NCBI GenBank assembly: GCA_028571685.1
Contig: CM053141.1
Coordinates: forward strand, 76,803,833-76,867,832
DNA length: 64,000 nucleotides
Reading direction: 5' to 3'
Origin: Heterohyrax brucei
Lineage: Eukaryota > Chordata > Mammalia > Hyracoidea > Procaviidae
Below, piece by piece: positions 47,086-57,128 of this stretch. Positions within the stretch are counted from its first letter, which is position 1. The number at the start of each line of letters is the position of its first letter. The notes beneath the pieces are model-generated. The model searched no databases and was not told the origin of the DNA. It saw nothing but the letters and a program-made list of their open reading frames with translations. A program made the position numbers and the translations under genes.

Positions 47086-47544
47086 AAGAAGAATTGATTC
47101 CAAGGCTATGAACTACGTCTTATGTACTGCCAGAAAAACACATGAGGCTCCTATAAGAACCGCCACGAGGGGTTTTTGGTACTTGTAGAGCAGGCCAGGC
47201 AAACCGAGGCCATGAACTTTGTTTTCTCTTTGTACTTTTGATGCTGACTGGCAGATCTGATCCACTAATGGACCTGGCTGTGGTCTGCTGAAGCTGGAGG
47301 GGACAAGGAGGCAGTGTTATCTCACTGGCTCTGATTATGGTCCTTCCCATTCTGCTTCCTGGGGGCAGGAATGAGTTGGCACAGCTAAGTGACAGTTAAA
47401 GGAGAATTCTGAACATCTTGTTTTTTAGGCATAAGTCTTTTTCTTTGCTTTGGTCTAAACTTTGTGGGTCATTTTAAAAAAGTAGCTGGTAAGACCTGGT
47501 TACAGAGTTGAGATCTTTTAGGTGAACTTGTTTCTTAATGAGAC
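47086..47544. other. Intron between the two direct repeats, nothing recognised
   Basis: GC-richer than its surroundings; an open minus-strand stretch (47120-47350) has no recognised domain. Confidence 0.35.
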
Positions 47545-47687
47545 GTTGATATTAATCTTACTGTTAACCAGCCTTTAGAAATCTTGTTTCCTGGTATAAT
47601 GTCTCTGGTGAATATATTGGTGATTATTTCTTGTTCCATTGTAGTTTGGCAATTAAGAAAAAAAAGTTTATCAAGGTTGTTAAGGCT
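47545..47687 (+). repeat. 143-bp direct repeat, copy 2
   Basis: TTGATATTAATCTTACTGTT to TATCAAGGTTGTTAAGGCT, gap-free against copy 1 with roughly seven substitutions. Confidence 0.9.
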
Positions 47688-47689
47688 GA

Positions 47690-49215
47690 TTTAGAGTGAT
47701 GATTCTAACTTCTGGGTGGGCCTCAAAGGTATTATTAATAGGCCTCTAAAATGTAATAGCTTGGAGTTACTGATATTATCTGCTAAACATTGCTATAGCA
47801 ACGAATGGTTTGATTGCACTGTGCAGTAGATGGTGCATTGGGTTAGTGTAAAAGGATCCTAGTAATTCAGCAGAAACTGTCCTGGAGCAATTTAATTAAA
47901 CCTCAGTAGAGTGAGTGCCAGAATCTTTGAAAGCCTTACAATGTAGTCCTAGATTAATCAAAGATACATTAACACCCTGAATCTACCCATCGTAACCAAA
48001 TATTTTTACTGACATTATGATAAAGACTTTATAAATTTGAAAGTTATTTTTAAAACGATGACATAATTTTTATGACTTGACCGTTTTAATACAGTTTATA
48101 GTATTTGTTATAAAATGAACAAACGTAAATTCATTAAACTGAAAGAGGAAATGTAGGCATGGCAAGGTACAACATACAACAGTGTACAGTGTACAACCCT
48201 AATGACTGTTTGAGGGAGCAGGTAGAACATACTACCAGGGTGAATACATCCGCTGCTATTGCAAACTGAGTTACCAGAGGATGCAACCTTGTGTGTTAAC
48301 AATGTTGAAATCATGCAAGCTATGCTTCTGAAAAAGTGCTGTACACAGTTCTTTAGAAATGCAGTGGAATGATCGTTTGAGAGCTTATGATTTAAGATGA
48401 CTTTTAGAGAATGTCCCGGAGTGGGCAAAATCAAAATGTGTATGGTTGTCTGGCTGTATCTTCAGTTGTGTCTGTTGAAACTTTGGTTCTAGTCACCCTC
48501 TTCTTCTTTCTAGAAACCTCTGTGATAGCTTCTCATCTTTTCCCAGTTTTTAGGATTTGATCTGTATGTTCAAAACAGTGCAAAAACAAAACAAAACAAC
48601 ACCCCCTGTGTACCTATCATGTGGCAAATACTGCGTTTGGTGCTTTCATTATCCTTTTCTGTATTTGGACCAGAGCATTTAAATAGCAGGCTTTAGAAGG
48701 GTACCGTTGACCCTGTGTTGACCTTGACTTTGCTGGCACAGTTGTTGCTGTAAGTGTTACTTTGGTGACACCTGAAGGTGTTGTGTGGGATGTGCGTTTA
48801 AAGGCTGGCTGGTATGAAAAGGAACACAAGCTACCCAGGCTGAGTGTCATCTAGGGCCTTGTCCTCATTCCCTGTTGAGAACAGTTGACATGAGCACATA
48901 AATTTGAAATTATTGCCTTTTTATTTTAATGGTAGAAGCTAGTATTCATTCTACATTTAATAGTAATGTAATTTGAAGGGTGCAAATATATGATTACTTG
49001 CATGATGTAAAGAAAACTCCAAGTTACTTTATGTATGTTTTAAAAACCACATCTTGAAAAATGAAATTGTTGGCATCTCTGCATCATCCTTGCCATGTTA
49101 TGATTCATTGTAAAGAGTCATGTAAATGAATATCATTTTTCTAAGAAACATCAGTGAAAACTCCTGGGGGTCACCAAGTAGGCAGAAGAGCTGTGAATCA
49201 GCCCGCTTTGAGACG
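47690..49215. other. ARHGEF28 intron, mostly unique
   Basis: AT-rich with chance frames only. Confidence 0.45.
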
Positions 49216-49219
49216 GGAG

Positions 49220-49640
49220 GCATTGTTGTTGCTGTTAGGTGCCCTTCAGTTGGTTCTGACTCATAGTGACCCTGTGTGCAACAGGGTCCTGGGCCAGGTC
49301 CTGTGCCGTCCTCGCAGTTGTTGGCATGCTTGAGTCCGTTGTCGTAGCCACTGTGTCGTTCTGTCTTATGGAGGGTCTTCCTCGTTTTCACTGACTCTTT
49401 ACTGAGCATAATGTCTTCCAGGCACTGATCCCCCCTGATAACATGTCCCAAGATTGTGAGGTGTAGTCCTGCCATCCTTGCTGCTGAGGAGCATCCTGGT
49501 CAGGAGCCTCTTCTGGCGCTGTATCAGACAATGTTCTGCTGCTGTTATAGGGTTTTCACTGGCTGATTCTTCTCCGTCTGACAGCATGTCCAAAGTACTG
49601 AGACGAACTATCTCCAGCCTTGCTGCTGCTGCTTCCTTTT
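49220..49640 (-). mobile_element. RTE/BovB-like LINE and SINE-like 3' sequence
   Basis: GTTGCTGTTAGGTGCCCTTC, CTCATAGTGACCCTGTGTGC and GCATAATGTCTTCCAGGC; the right part, TTTTCACTGGCTGATTCTTC, is closer to the long SINE. Confidence 0.75.
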
Positions 49641-49834
49641 TGCTGTACAGTAGTATTTACTGTTAGAGTGTTAACATTCCACCTTCAGGAAGATATTTAG
49701 AGTTCAGGGCCAGCAGTTGAAGGTCAGGAACACCATCTTTGTTCCTGGATAACTCATTTTCCTTTTCAGCTCCAGATTCCTCTTGTGTATTAGGTCTCAG
49801 GAAAGTCTCCTCAACCACCAACCACTGGTAATAA

Positions 49835-50300
49835 TGTTAGGTCCCAAAGTTACCATTTCCTGCTACCTGACACTCAGGAGCCTGGGGAGCCTCACAAGGA
49901 GAGAAGACATAATAGCACGTACTACATGAGGGTTTATTAGGTAGGGGGAGGACTAGGCCTGAAGCATGGAAGTTCCCCCAGTGAGGTGCAGTGGAGGGTT
50001 CCAATACATGTTGCCACATCTTCCTGTTCTGCCAAGACCAGGCCCTGGTCAGTGGCTCTGAGCCCTTTGGTCCCATGCAGAGGCCCCTCCATGCTACTGG
50101 GCTCTGTGAGAGGTTCCTTCCCCATGCCTCATCTGGTCCAGGTCTTCCTGTACTTCTCCCAACTCATCCAGGAACAGAGACCTTTGATAAGCGGAGAGTC
50201 TGCTGCACAATTGTCTTCGTTTGGCTCTATGCTAGGACTTCTGGGAGGAATATAGGGCATGCATCCCTGAGGGGTGCAAACGGCTGACATTCTTGCTTGC
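49835..50300 (-). mobile_element. LTR-like element, antisense copy
   Basis: CATGAGGGTTTATTAGGTAG reads AATAAACCCTC in reverse. It contains an 82-bp block (49960-50041) that recurs inverted at 50869-50951. Confidence 0.45.
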
Positions 50301-50317
50301 TACCTGAAGGATAGAGC

Positions 50318-50455
50318 TTCAGGTCCATCCAGACTCCAGAAGAAAGATCAGGCAGTCTACCTCTGAAAAACCAGCCGTTGGTACCCCTATGGAGCACGTG
50401 CTATTCTGTTAGTTTTCAAGTTGCCATGAGTTGGAATCAACTTCATGGTTGGTGC
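50318..50455 (+). mobile_element. AfroSINE variant
   Basis: CATCCAGACTCCAGAAGAAAG, AGTCTACCTCTGAAAAACC and GTTGCCATGAGTTGGAATC. Confidence 0.7.
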
Positions 50456-50464
50456 CTACCCTGA

Positions 50465-50990
50465 TTCCCCCCAGCCCCTGGCACCAACTCTCCCTTTTAA
50501 GGGAACAGCATCTATGGGCACAGGTAGCAATACCTTGCAGAGAAACACATTTGTATTGCCCCCAGGCCCAGATGCTGTGTCACTCTTTAAGGACGAGGGC
50601 CATGACTAGGGCCATTTGGATAGGACATGGCAGGTCAGGGTCCTGTAGGTGGCAACTGTGTCTGTTTCTGCTAGTTGGCCACCAGGATCTCTGTGCCAAG
50701 TCTTCCTTTTATCCTGATCTTCTTGCCCATCCTTGAAGCAGTGTTCACCTTTAGGAGTATTCCAGAAGGTAAAGCACACCTGTTTGAATTCCATGAGGGC
50801 CTGTTGATTTATCCTTATGTTGAAAAACCAGCTCCAAACACTTGCCTGACTGCCAGGAGTATGGACAGCTTGGTCTTGGCAGAACGGAAAGATGTGGCAG
50901 CATGTGTTGGAATGCTCCATTGCACCCCACTGGGGGGTCTCCCCTGCTTCAATGTAAAAGCAGGTGCTGTTATGACATAATTTGGACCAG
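50465..50990 (+). mobile_element. LTR-like element, sense copy
   Basis: Carries the inverted block with GGTCTTGGCAGAACGGAAAG and GGCAGCATGTGTTGGAATG at 50869-50951. Element edges cannot be fixed by eye. Confidence 0.4.
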
Positions 50991-51039
50991 AAGATGCATT
51001 AATTAGGAACAGGTGATACACTGTGGACTGCCAGAAAAA

Positions 51040-51117
51040 AACCTGGTCATGTAGTAGTTAAGTGCTACTGCTGTTAGCCGTTCAAATCCACCAGTCGATC
51101 CCTGGAAACTCCATGGG
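51040..51117 (+). mobile_element. AfroSINE 5' half (inverted copy)
   Basis: CCTGGTCATGTAGTAGTTAAG to CTGGAAACTCCATGGG; the 3' half is absent. Confidence 0.9.
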
Positions 51118-52930
51118 AGTTTCTTGTTTACCTTGTTTCTAAGGAGTGGCTGTATTTCTTGCAACACAAACCCATTGTTGTCGAGTGGATTCAGACTCAT
51201 GGTGATCCTATAGAACAGAGTACAACTGCCCCATGGAGCTTCCAGGGATCGACTGGTGGATTTGAATGGCTAACAGCAGTAGCACTTAACGACTACATGA
51301 CCAGGTTTTTTTCTGGCAGTCCACAGTGTATTACCTGTTCCTCTCCAATACCATGTTTCGAATATATTGATTCTTCTTCAGTGTTTGTTATTCATTGTCT
51401 AGCTTTTGCCTTCAGTGAGGCAATTAAAAAATGCTATGATTTGGGTCAGGCACACCTTAGTCCTTAAAGTGGCATCTTTGCTTTTTAGCACTTTGAAGAG
51501 GTCTTTTGCAATTGATTTGCCCAGTGCAATGCTGTTTGTTTTCTGGACGGCTGCTTCCATGGGAGTTGATTACCTATCTAAGTAAAGTGAAATTCTTGAC
51601 AACTGCTATCTTTTATTTCTTTGTTGTGATATTGCTTATTGGTCCATTTGTGAAGATTTTTTATTTTCTTAATACTGAGGTACAATCCATACTTCAGTGT
51701 TTGATCTTCACAAACAAGTGTGTCACGTCCTCTTTATTTTCAGCAAGCAAAGTTGTGTTGTCTATATATAACAGGGTGTTATGAGTCTTCTTTTAATCCT
51801 GATACTGCTTTCTATTTCACATAGTGCAGCTTCTTAGTTATTTGTCAGGATATAAGTATGATGAAAGGATATAACCCTGATGCACTCCTTTCCTGATTGG
51901 AAACTACACAGTATTGCCTTATTATGTTCAAATCACTGCCTCTTGGTCTATGTACGGGTTGCTTATGAGCACAGTTAAGTGTTCCAGAATTTCCATTCTT
52001 GGCAATGCTATCTATAATTTGTTATGATCCATGTAGTTGAAGGCCTTTGGATAGTCAGTAAAACGCAGATAAACACTTTTCTGGGATTCTCTACTTTAGC
52101 CAATATCCATCTGACATTAGAAATCATTGCTTCTTCCATGAATCTAGTTTCAATTTCTGGTAGTTCCCTGTTGATGTATTGCTAGAACCATTTTTGAATT
52201 ATCCTTGGCAAAATTTGACTTGCATGTGACATTAATGATACTGTTTGAGAATTTCTGCCTTCTGTTGCATCACTTTAATTTTGAATGGGTGCAAATATGG
52301 ATCTCTTCCAGTTGGTTGGCCAGGTCGCTGCCTTCGAAATTCTTTGGCATGGATCAGTGAGTACCTCCAGAGCTGCATCTGTTTGTTGAAACATTTCAGT
52401 TGGTAGACTGTCAGTTCCTGGAGCCTTGTATTTTTGCCAGTGCCTTCAGTACAGCCTGGACTTCATCCTTCAATAGTACTGGTTCTTGATCATATGGTAC
52501 TTCCTGCAATAACTGAATGACAATCAATTGTTTTTAGTATAGTGACTCTGTGTATTCCTTCCATCTTTCGATGCACCCTGCATCAAGCTGCTTGTTGAAA
52601 TTTGTTCAGCTCGTTTCATAATTTGCTCTGTTCCCTTCAGATACTCCTTGTTCAAGAGCGAGTTTCATAGTCCCTTCTGACATCCATTTAGTCTTTTCTT
52701 TCTTTCTTTCCTTCCTGTCTTTTGCTTTCTTCATATATGATGTACTAGATATCATTCCATGATTCTTCTGGTCTTCACTCATTAGTGTATGTGTCAAATC
52801 TGTTCTTGAGATGCTCACTATATTTAGGTGAAGGCTTTGGCTTGGCATATTCAAGATCATATTTCAGTGCTTGTAGACTTTAACTTTTTTCAATTTCAGC
52901 TTGAATTTGCATATGGGCAATTGAAAGTCT
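51118..52930 (-). mobile_element. RTE/BovB-like LINE, about 1.65 kb of coding region
   Basis: TTTCTAAGGAGTGGCTGTAT, then after the SINE CTGGCAGTCCACAGTGTAT, and antisense reverse transcriptase text such as TTCTGGTAGTTCCCTGTTG and GTTTGTTGAAACATTTCAG. All frames are broken. Confidence 0.88.
51160..51307 (-). mobile_element. AfroSINE inserted in an RTE
   Basis: ACAAACCCATTGTTGTCGAG through ACTACATGACCAGG; RTE sequence continues on both sides. Confidence 0.92.
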
Positions 52931-52950
52931 GTTCTGCATTTGTCCCCTGG

Positions 52951-52972
52951 CCTTTTTTTTTTTTTTTTTTTT
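52951..52972. repeat. Poly-T run (L1 tail, reverse strand)
   Basis: About 22 T residues, the reverse-strand A-tail of the L1 piece that follows. Confidence 0.9.
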
Positions 52973-53655
52973 TAATTTAACATGACTGAGTGAAAATGTA
53001 CATTCACATGTAAATTTACATGCCCCCCTATATGCAGCTTCCACTGCTCTCCCTGTCCGGTGACTGCACACTATTCTTCTCTGCTCCATACATGTCTCAT
53101 CCTCCCAACAGTCTCCTTTCCCGTCCTCTCCGTCCATTCCCCTTCCTCCAGCCAGAGGTCAGCAAGATGATATCCTATAGATGTATAGAACCATAAAGTG
53201 CTTCCAATATGTGGTCACTCTGCATTGCCAAGTCCATTCCATTCCTGTCCAAAGAGTGGACCTTTGTTATAATTTATGGGAACGGGCAGCATCAGGGCCG
53301 GGGGCCATGCTCTCAGAGGAATCCCAAAACCACTGGACCATCAATTGAGGTCTTTTAGTGGAGATCTCATGATGCACCTCTTTTTATTCTTGTGTTGCCG
53401 GTGAGGCTCCTCTCTGTGAGCTCCGTCATGGCTATCACTGGTGGTGGCTGGGCACCATCCGGTTCTTCCGGTCCCAGGTCAATGTAGGTACCCACTCTTG
53501 TGGGTCTCTCTGTCTTCTCGGTTGTCTTTACCGCATCCCCTGGCCTTGTTTTGAGCAATGGCATTGTACTTTTCCATTGTCTTTTTCCACAGATGTAGTT
53601 AATTGGACTCCTATGTGTTCCATCAGGTGAGGTCCATCTGTACAGTCACAGTCTG
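52973..53655 (-). mobile_element. L1 3' UTR fragment
   Basis: AACATGACTGAGTGAAAATG, TTCCGGTCCCAGGTCAATG and CATCAGGTGAGGTCC; collinear with 12643-13310. Confidence 0.7.
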
Positions 53656-53659
53656 TTGA

Positions 53660-53812
53660 ACCTGTTATCACTGAATCATTTCTGACTCATAGTAACTCAG
53701 CAGGATAGAGTAGAACTGCCCCATATAGTTTCTAAGGAGTGCTTGGTGAATTCAAACTGCTAACATTTGGTTAGCAGCCATAGCGGTTAACCACTACACC
53801 ACCAGGATTTCC
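53660..53812 (-). mobile_element. AfroSINE
   Basis: TTTCTGACTCATAGTAACTC through CCACTACACCACCAGGATTT. Confidence 0.9.
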
Positions 53813-53828
53813 ATAGTCTCAACAAACT

Positions 53829-53945
53829 GAGCTGAACTTGTTGCCATCGAGTCAATTCTGAATCATAGCAACAGAGGAGAACTTTAGGACAGAGTAGAAC
53901 TACCCCATAGAGTTTCCAAGGAATACCTGGTGGATTCAAAGTCAC
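53829..53945 (-). mobile_element. AfroSINE, partial
   Basis: AACTTGTTGCCATCGAGTC through GAATACCTGGTGGATTC. Confidence 0.88.
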
Positions 53946-53961
53946 ATTAACCAAAAGCCCC

Positions 53962-54120
53962 AACCAAACTTGTTGCTGTTGAGTCAGTTATACTCATAGT
54001 GACCCTATAGGACAGAGTAGAACTGCCCTATAGGATTTCTGTGGAGCACCTGGTGGATTCAGACTGATGACCTTTTGGTTAGCAGCCACAGCTGCAACCA
54101 CTGCACCACCGGGATTTCCG
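53962..54120 (-). mobile_element. AfroSINE
   Basis: AACTTGTTGCTGTTGAGTC through CCACTGCACCACCGGGATTT. Confidence 0.92.
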
Positions 54121-54377
54121 TTGTTGTATCAGGTAACTTGAGTTAGTAGGAGTGGCAACACAGAGTAGGGATTGTGTAGTTAATCCACATCGTGGGAAAA
54201 CTTGTAGGGTTTTCCTAGACTCAGCAGCATTGGGTATGGCTGTGGGGAGCTAGGAAGCTAGACTACAGGATTCTGAAGAGGACCTCCCCACTATGTGGTT
54301 TACTAATAGAAATGCACAGTGAGATTTTATTTATCGGCCCAGCTAGGCCATTCCTGGGTACGGATGAACATTCTCAC

Positions 54378-54550
54378 TGCCAACCAGAATATTGGAGGTG
54401 TCAGTCCACCCAGAGGTGTCTCAGAAGAAAGGCCTGGTGATCTCCTTTTGACAAATGGGTCATTGAGAACCCTGTGGAGTACAGTTCTACTCTGACACAC
54501 ATGGGGTCTTCACATCTTGAAGTACACTTGATGACAACTGGTTTGTTTTG
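54378..54550 (+). mobile_element. AfroSINE variant
   Basis: CTGCCAACCAGAATATTGGAG, GGCCTGGTGATCTCC and CACATGGGGTCTTCACATC. Confidence 0.7.
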
Positions 54551-54599
54551 TTTTTTTCTTTGCTTTTGGTAGGGATGTCCATTAATTTTTTTTTTCTAC

Positions 54600-54895
54600 C
54601 TACCTCAGACTTGCTTCTGGTGGTTATTTTATCAACATTGGCTCTCATTTGTAGGCATCTGTGTATCTGAGAAGAGAACCCATCAGTCAGACCACAGAGA
54701 AAACAAATACCTCGCAGAACATCCCCATGGCTAGCGTTTCCAGGAAGTATTATTCAGAGAGAGGGTACTGCATATGCCTGAGGCATATCACTGCTGAGCT
54801 TGGCACTGCGCGTCAGTGCTGGAGCCTGTGCTGGTGTCTCGCCTTTCAGGCACGCATGCGAAAAAGCGAATGCTTGTCTAGAATGAATTAAACTC
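54600..54895 (+). other. CpG-bearing block with 76-codon open frame, function unknown
   Basis: An open stretch (54661-54891) follows an acceptor-like TCTCATTTGTAG and carries several CpGs between 54800 and 54870, including CGCATGCG. The encoded residues match no ARHGEF28 segment I know, and the frame does not fit between exons C and D. It could be a decayed retrocopy, a regulatory block or chance. Confidence 0.25.
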
Positions 54896-55343
54896 TTGTG
54901 AAGAGTTTTTTTTTTTAATTAAAAAAATGTATAATCTGTGGCATTTGAGAACACAGACATGTGGCGTTTCCTCAGGTGCGTACAAGTCACGTCCTTCGAG
55001 CCTGTGCTATTTTGGAGCATCTTCAGTCAGCGAGTAGCCTTCTTTCTGAAGCAAGGGCATGTGTTTATTGAGTGATCTTTTCTTCTCAGGATTTCCTGTT
55101 AGAATGCCTGGCCTTGTTTACGTCTCGGGCTACACAAATAATATCAGAGTGTGGCCAGTCAAGCCATCTGCTCTGAAGAGAGTTGATTTTTGAGAAGCCT
55201 CATCTAAGAACCCAGCTCACTGCAGACAGTAGCTTGACAACTCATTTAGACTCGTCATCTAGACTTTTCCTATGATTCATCTTCTTTTTCTTTCTCTTTT
55301 TGACAAAACTCTCAGATCCTGATGAGAATTCTTTCTTTCACAG

Positions 55344-55396
55344 AAATTAGGAGTTTGGTGTCCAGAAGGTCCTTGCCTGAGGAGGAGGATGTAAAG
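55344..55396 (+). CDS. ARHGEF28: ARHGEF28 internal coding exon D (acidic linker)
   Basis: Exon of 53 nt separated from the previous one by 19.0 kb. Acceptor ttctttctttcacag precedes it and donor gtaatg follows at 55397. Two bases (AA) complete the split Glu codon, then 17 codons give IRSLVSRRSLPEEEDVK. This corresponds to the family's E(V/I)(R/K)N..S.RS..EEED.K stretch, so both frame and order are right. Exons C and D together are 126 nt and phase 0 at both outer edges, so they could be skipped as a pair without breaking the frame. No membrane segment or enzymatic motif occurs; the segment is a basic-then-acidic linker. Confidence 0.87.
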
Positions 55397-55968
55397 GTAA
55401 TGATTGCCTAGCCCTCTTTCTTCTTTCTACTTTCCACGAGAGCCAAAGCAGAAATGAAGACATGATGCTATGAAGAATGGGGATGGGGGAAGGGCAGGAA
55501 CCTTTTCTAAGTAGCATTCAGAATAACTTGAAACTCAGTTTCTTTTATCAAACTTGCAATCTCAATTCTCTCTTGTGAGATATGGTTGTATATGCAAGAT
55601 GACTGTATGCATTTTCCAGAACAAATTTGTGATGAGAGATTGGTATCTGCAGATGTTTGCCAGCATTGTGACAGTGGGAGTAAATCTAGGAGACACTTGC
55701 TGAGAATAAAATACCTTATGTGCAGCTTTCAAGACATATTTTAGCTTGTGCTGTATCTTTTCCTTATTTTTTAGCTCCTATATAGCATCTCGTTTCTGTT
55801 CTTGTACTTAGCATTGTACGTTACTATGTTGGTGGTTAATGGAATACCTTGTAGTTTTACTGATGTTTCCCAAGGCTGCATTTACAGTTTACAAAAATAA
55901 GCAAATGATTTTTAGTGTAGTATGTATGTAAATTTTGAAAGAAAACTCGCTAACTGTATCTTTTTCAG

Positions 55969-56029
55969 TGTGCGGAAATCCTGGAGGCTCCAGTGAATGA
56001 ACATGAAGTCCAGAGCAGCCAAGATTTGG
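55969..56029 (+). CDS. ARHGEF28: ARHGEF28 internal coding exon E (acidic linker)
   Basis: Exon of 61 nt after acceptor tctttttcag, starting in phase 0, with 20 codons plus one base and donor gtatgt at 56030. The peptide CAEILEAPVNEHEVQSSQDL parallels the family's region ending in EHEDQ..L.LD, and the final split G codon fits the expected Asp before the conserved RSFD start of the next exon. That next exon is not found in the remaining 8 kb, so it lies beyond the window. Only 572 nt separate it from exon D, the shortest intron here. Conservation is lower than in exons A and B, which is normal for this linker. Confidence 0.85.
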
Positions 56030-56030
56030 G

Positions 56031-56760
56031 TATGTTACAAAATACTGCTTTCCCTGGTGCTCAGTGGGGATCACAGACTCTGGTGTAAAAAGGACAAGAA
56101 GAAAAGAAATATTGAAGATAAAATATTCCTTCCTGGTTACCCGTATCTTGGAGAGTGCCCATGTAAATTTTCCTTGGAGCATCAGGTGTAATACTATGAC
56201 TTCAGGAGTCAGGACTCTATTTACAATCTAAAATATAAAATAAATCAAAACAAAAGAACAACCAAAGCTTTTACTGAGTAGTTTTCTCAGAGCCAGATGC
56301 TGCCTGGGTCTTGGTGTGTGTCACCTTCCTTCTTATAAAGTAAGGCTTGCAATTTCAGTTTCAGGAGAAGCAACTGAGGCCACCATGCAGAGTAAGTGGA
56401 GTAATGGAGACTCTTCGTTCCACCTGGCCCTGCGACCCTGATCTTACCACTGTCCCAGTGTAACACTCAGTGGGGACCTGGGACAGCTGAGCCTATGTGA
56501 GCTACTCCCTGGCCTCAGGAAAAGACCAAGTGCTTGTCCCGGGGCTTGGGTCTCCTGTGGGTGCCCTTTCAGAGAAAGCAGGAACTCCCTTGCTGAGATT
56601 GAGGAATTTCCTCATTTGGACCCGAGGATGCTCACCTGGTTACAAGGGTTCCAGTTCACAAGTCCTGAGAGCACCTCTCTAAATATTCTCCCTGTGCATT
56701 TTCTATTTCTTAAAGACCCCCAACTTTTCCCTTCAGTTATTTAGAGATGAATAAAGCCTG
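56031..56760. other. ARHGEF28 intron, nothing recognised
   Basis: Begins at the donor of exon E; no further exon is visible. Confidence 0.5.
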
Positions 56761-56763
56761 ATG

Positions 56764-56921
56764 AGTGAGTCACTGGTGGTTCAGTGGTTAAGAACCACTA
56801 TTGCTAACCAAAAGGTCAGCAGTTTGAATCTGTCAGCCGCATCTTGGAAAGCCCATGGCACAGTTCTACTCTACCCTATAGTGTCACTATGAGTTGGCAT
56901 CGACTTGACAGCAGTTAAGTT
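56764..56921 (+). mobile_element. AfroSINE, first of a same-site stack
   Basis: CACTGGTGGTTCAGTGGTTAAG through GTCACTATGAGTTGGC, flanked by GCCTGATGA on both sides. Confidence 0.9.
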
Positions 56922-56933
56922 AGAGCCTGATGA

Positions 56934-57116
56934 GAGCCGTGGTTGTGCAGTGGTTGAGCACGCAGGTGTTAATGAAAAGGCCAGCAGTTCAAACCTACCA
57001 GCTGTTCCACGAGAGGAAAATAGGTAGCTTTGGAAACCCTATAGGGCAGTCTATTTTGTTCTAAAGGGTTGCTACGAGTTGGAATCAATTCAACGGCAAT
57101 GGTTAGCTTTTCGGTT
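56934..57116 (+). mobile_element. AfroSINE, second of a same-site stack
   Basis: GAGCCGTGGTTGTGCAGTGG through GTTGCTACGAGTTGG, again flanked by GCCTGATGA. Confidence 0.9.
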
Positions 57117-57128
57117 TAAAGCCTGATG

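Larger units (their letters stand above)
51005..51342. repeat. Palindrome: 113-bp arms with 112-bp loop
   Basis: Left arm 51005-51117 and right arm 51230-51342 are reverse complements with about four mismatches. The arms include half an AfroSINE plus about 35 bp of non-SINE flank. Confidence 0.95.

Noticed and set aside
49986-50287. Two overlapping frames of 89 and 98 codons with Ser/Pro/Leu-rich residues
   Set aside because: They lie inside an antisense LTR-like repeat and have no family match.
51003-51467. Two proteins with the same 30-odd residues on opposite strands, looking like a conserved gene pair
   Set aside because: The identity is produced by the DNA palindrome of SINE plus RTE sequence, not by coding conservation.
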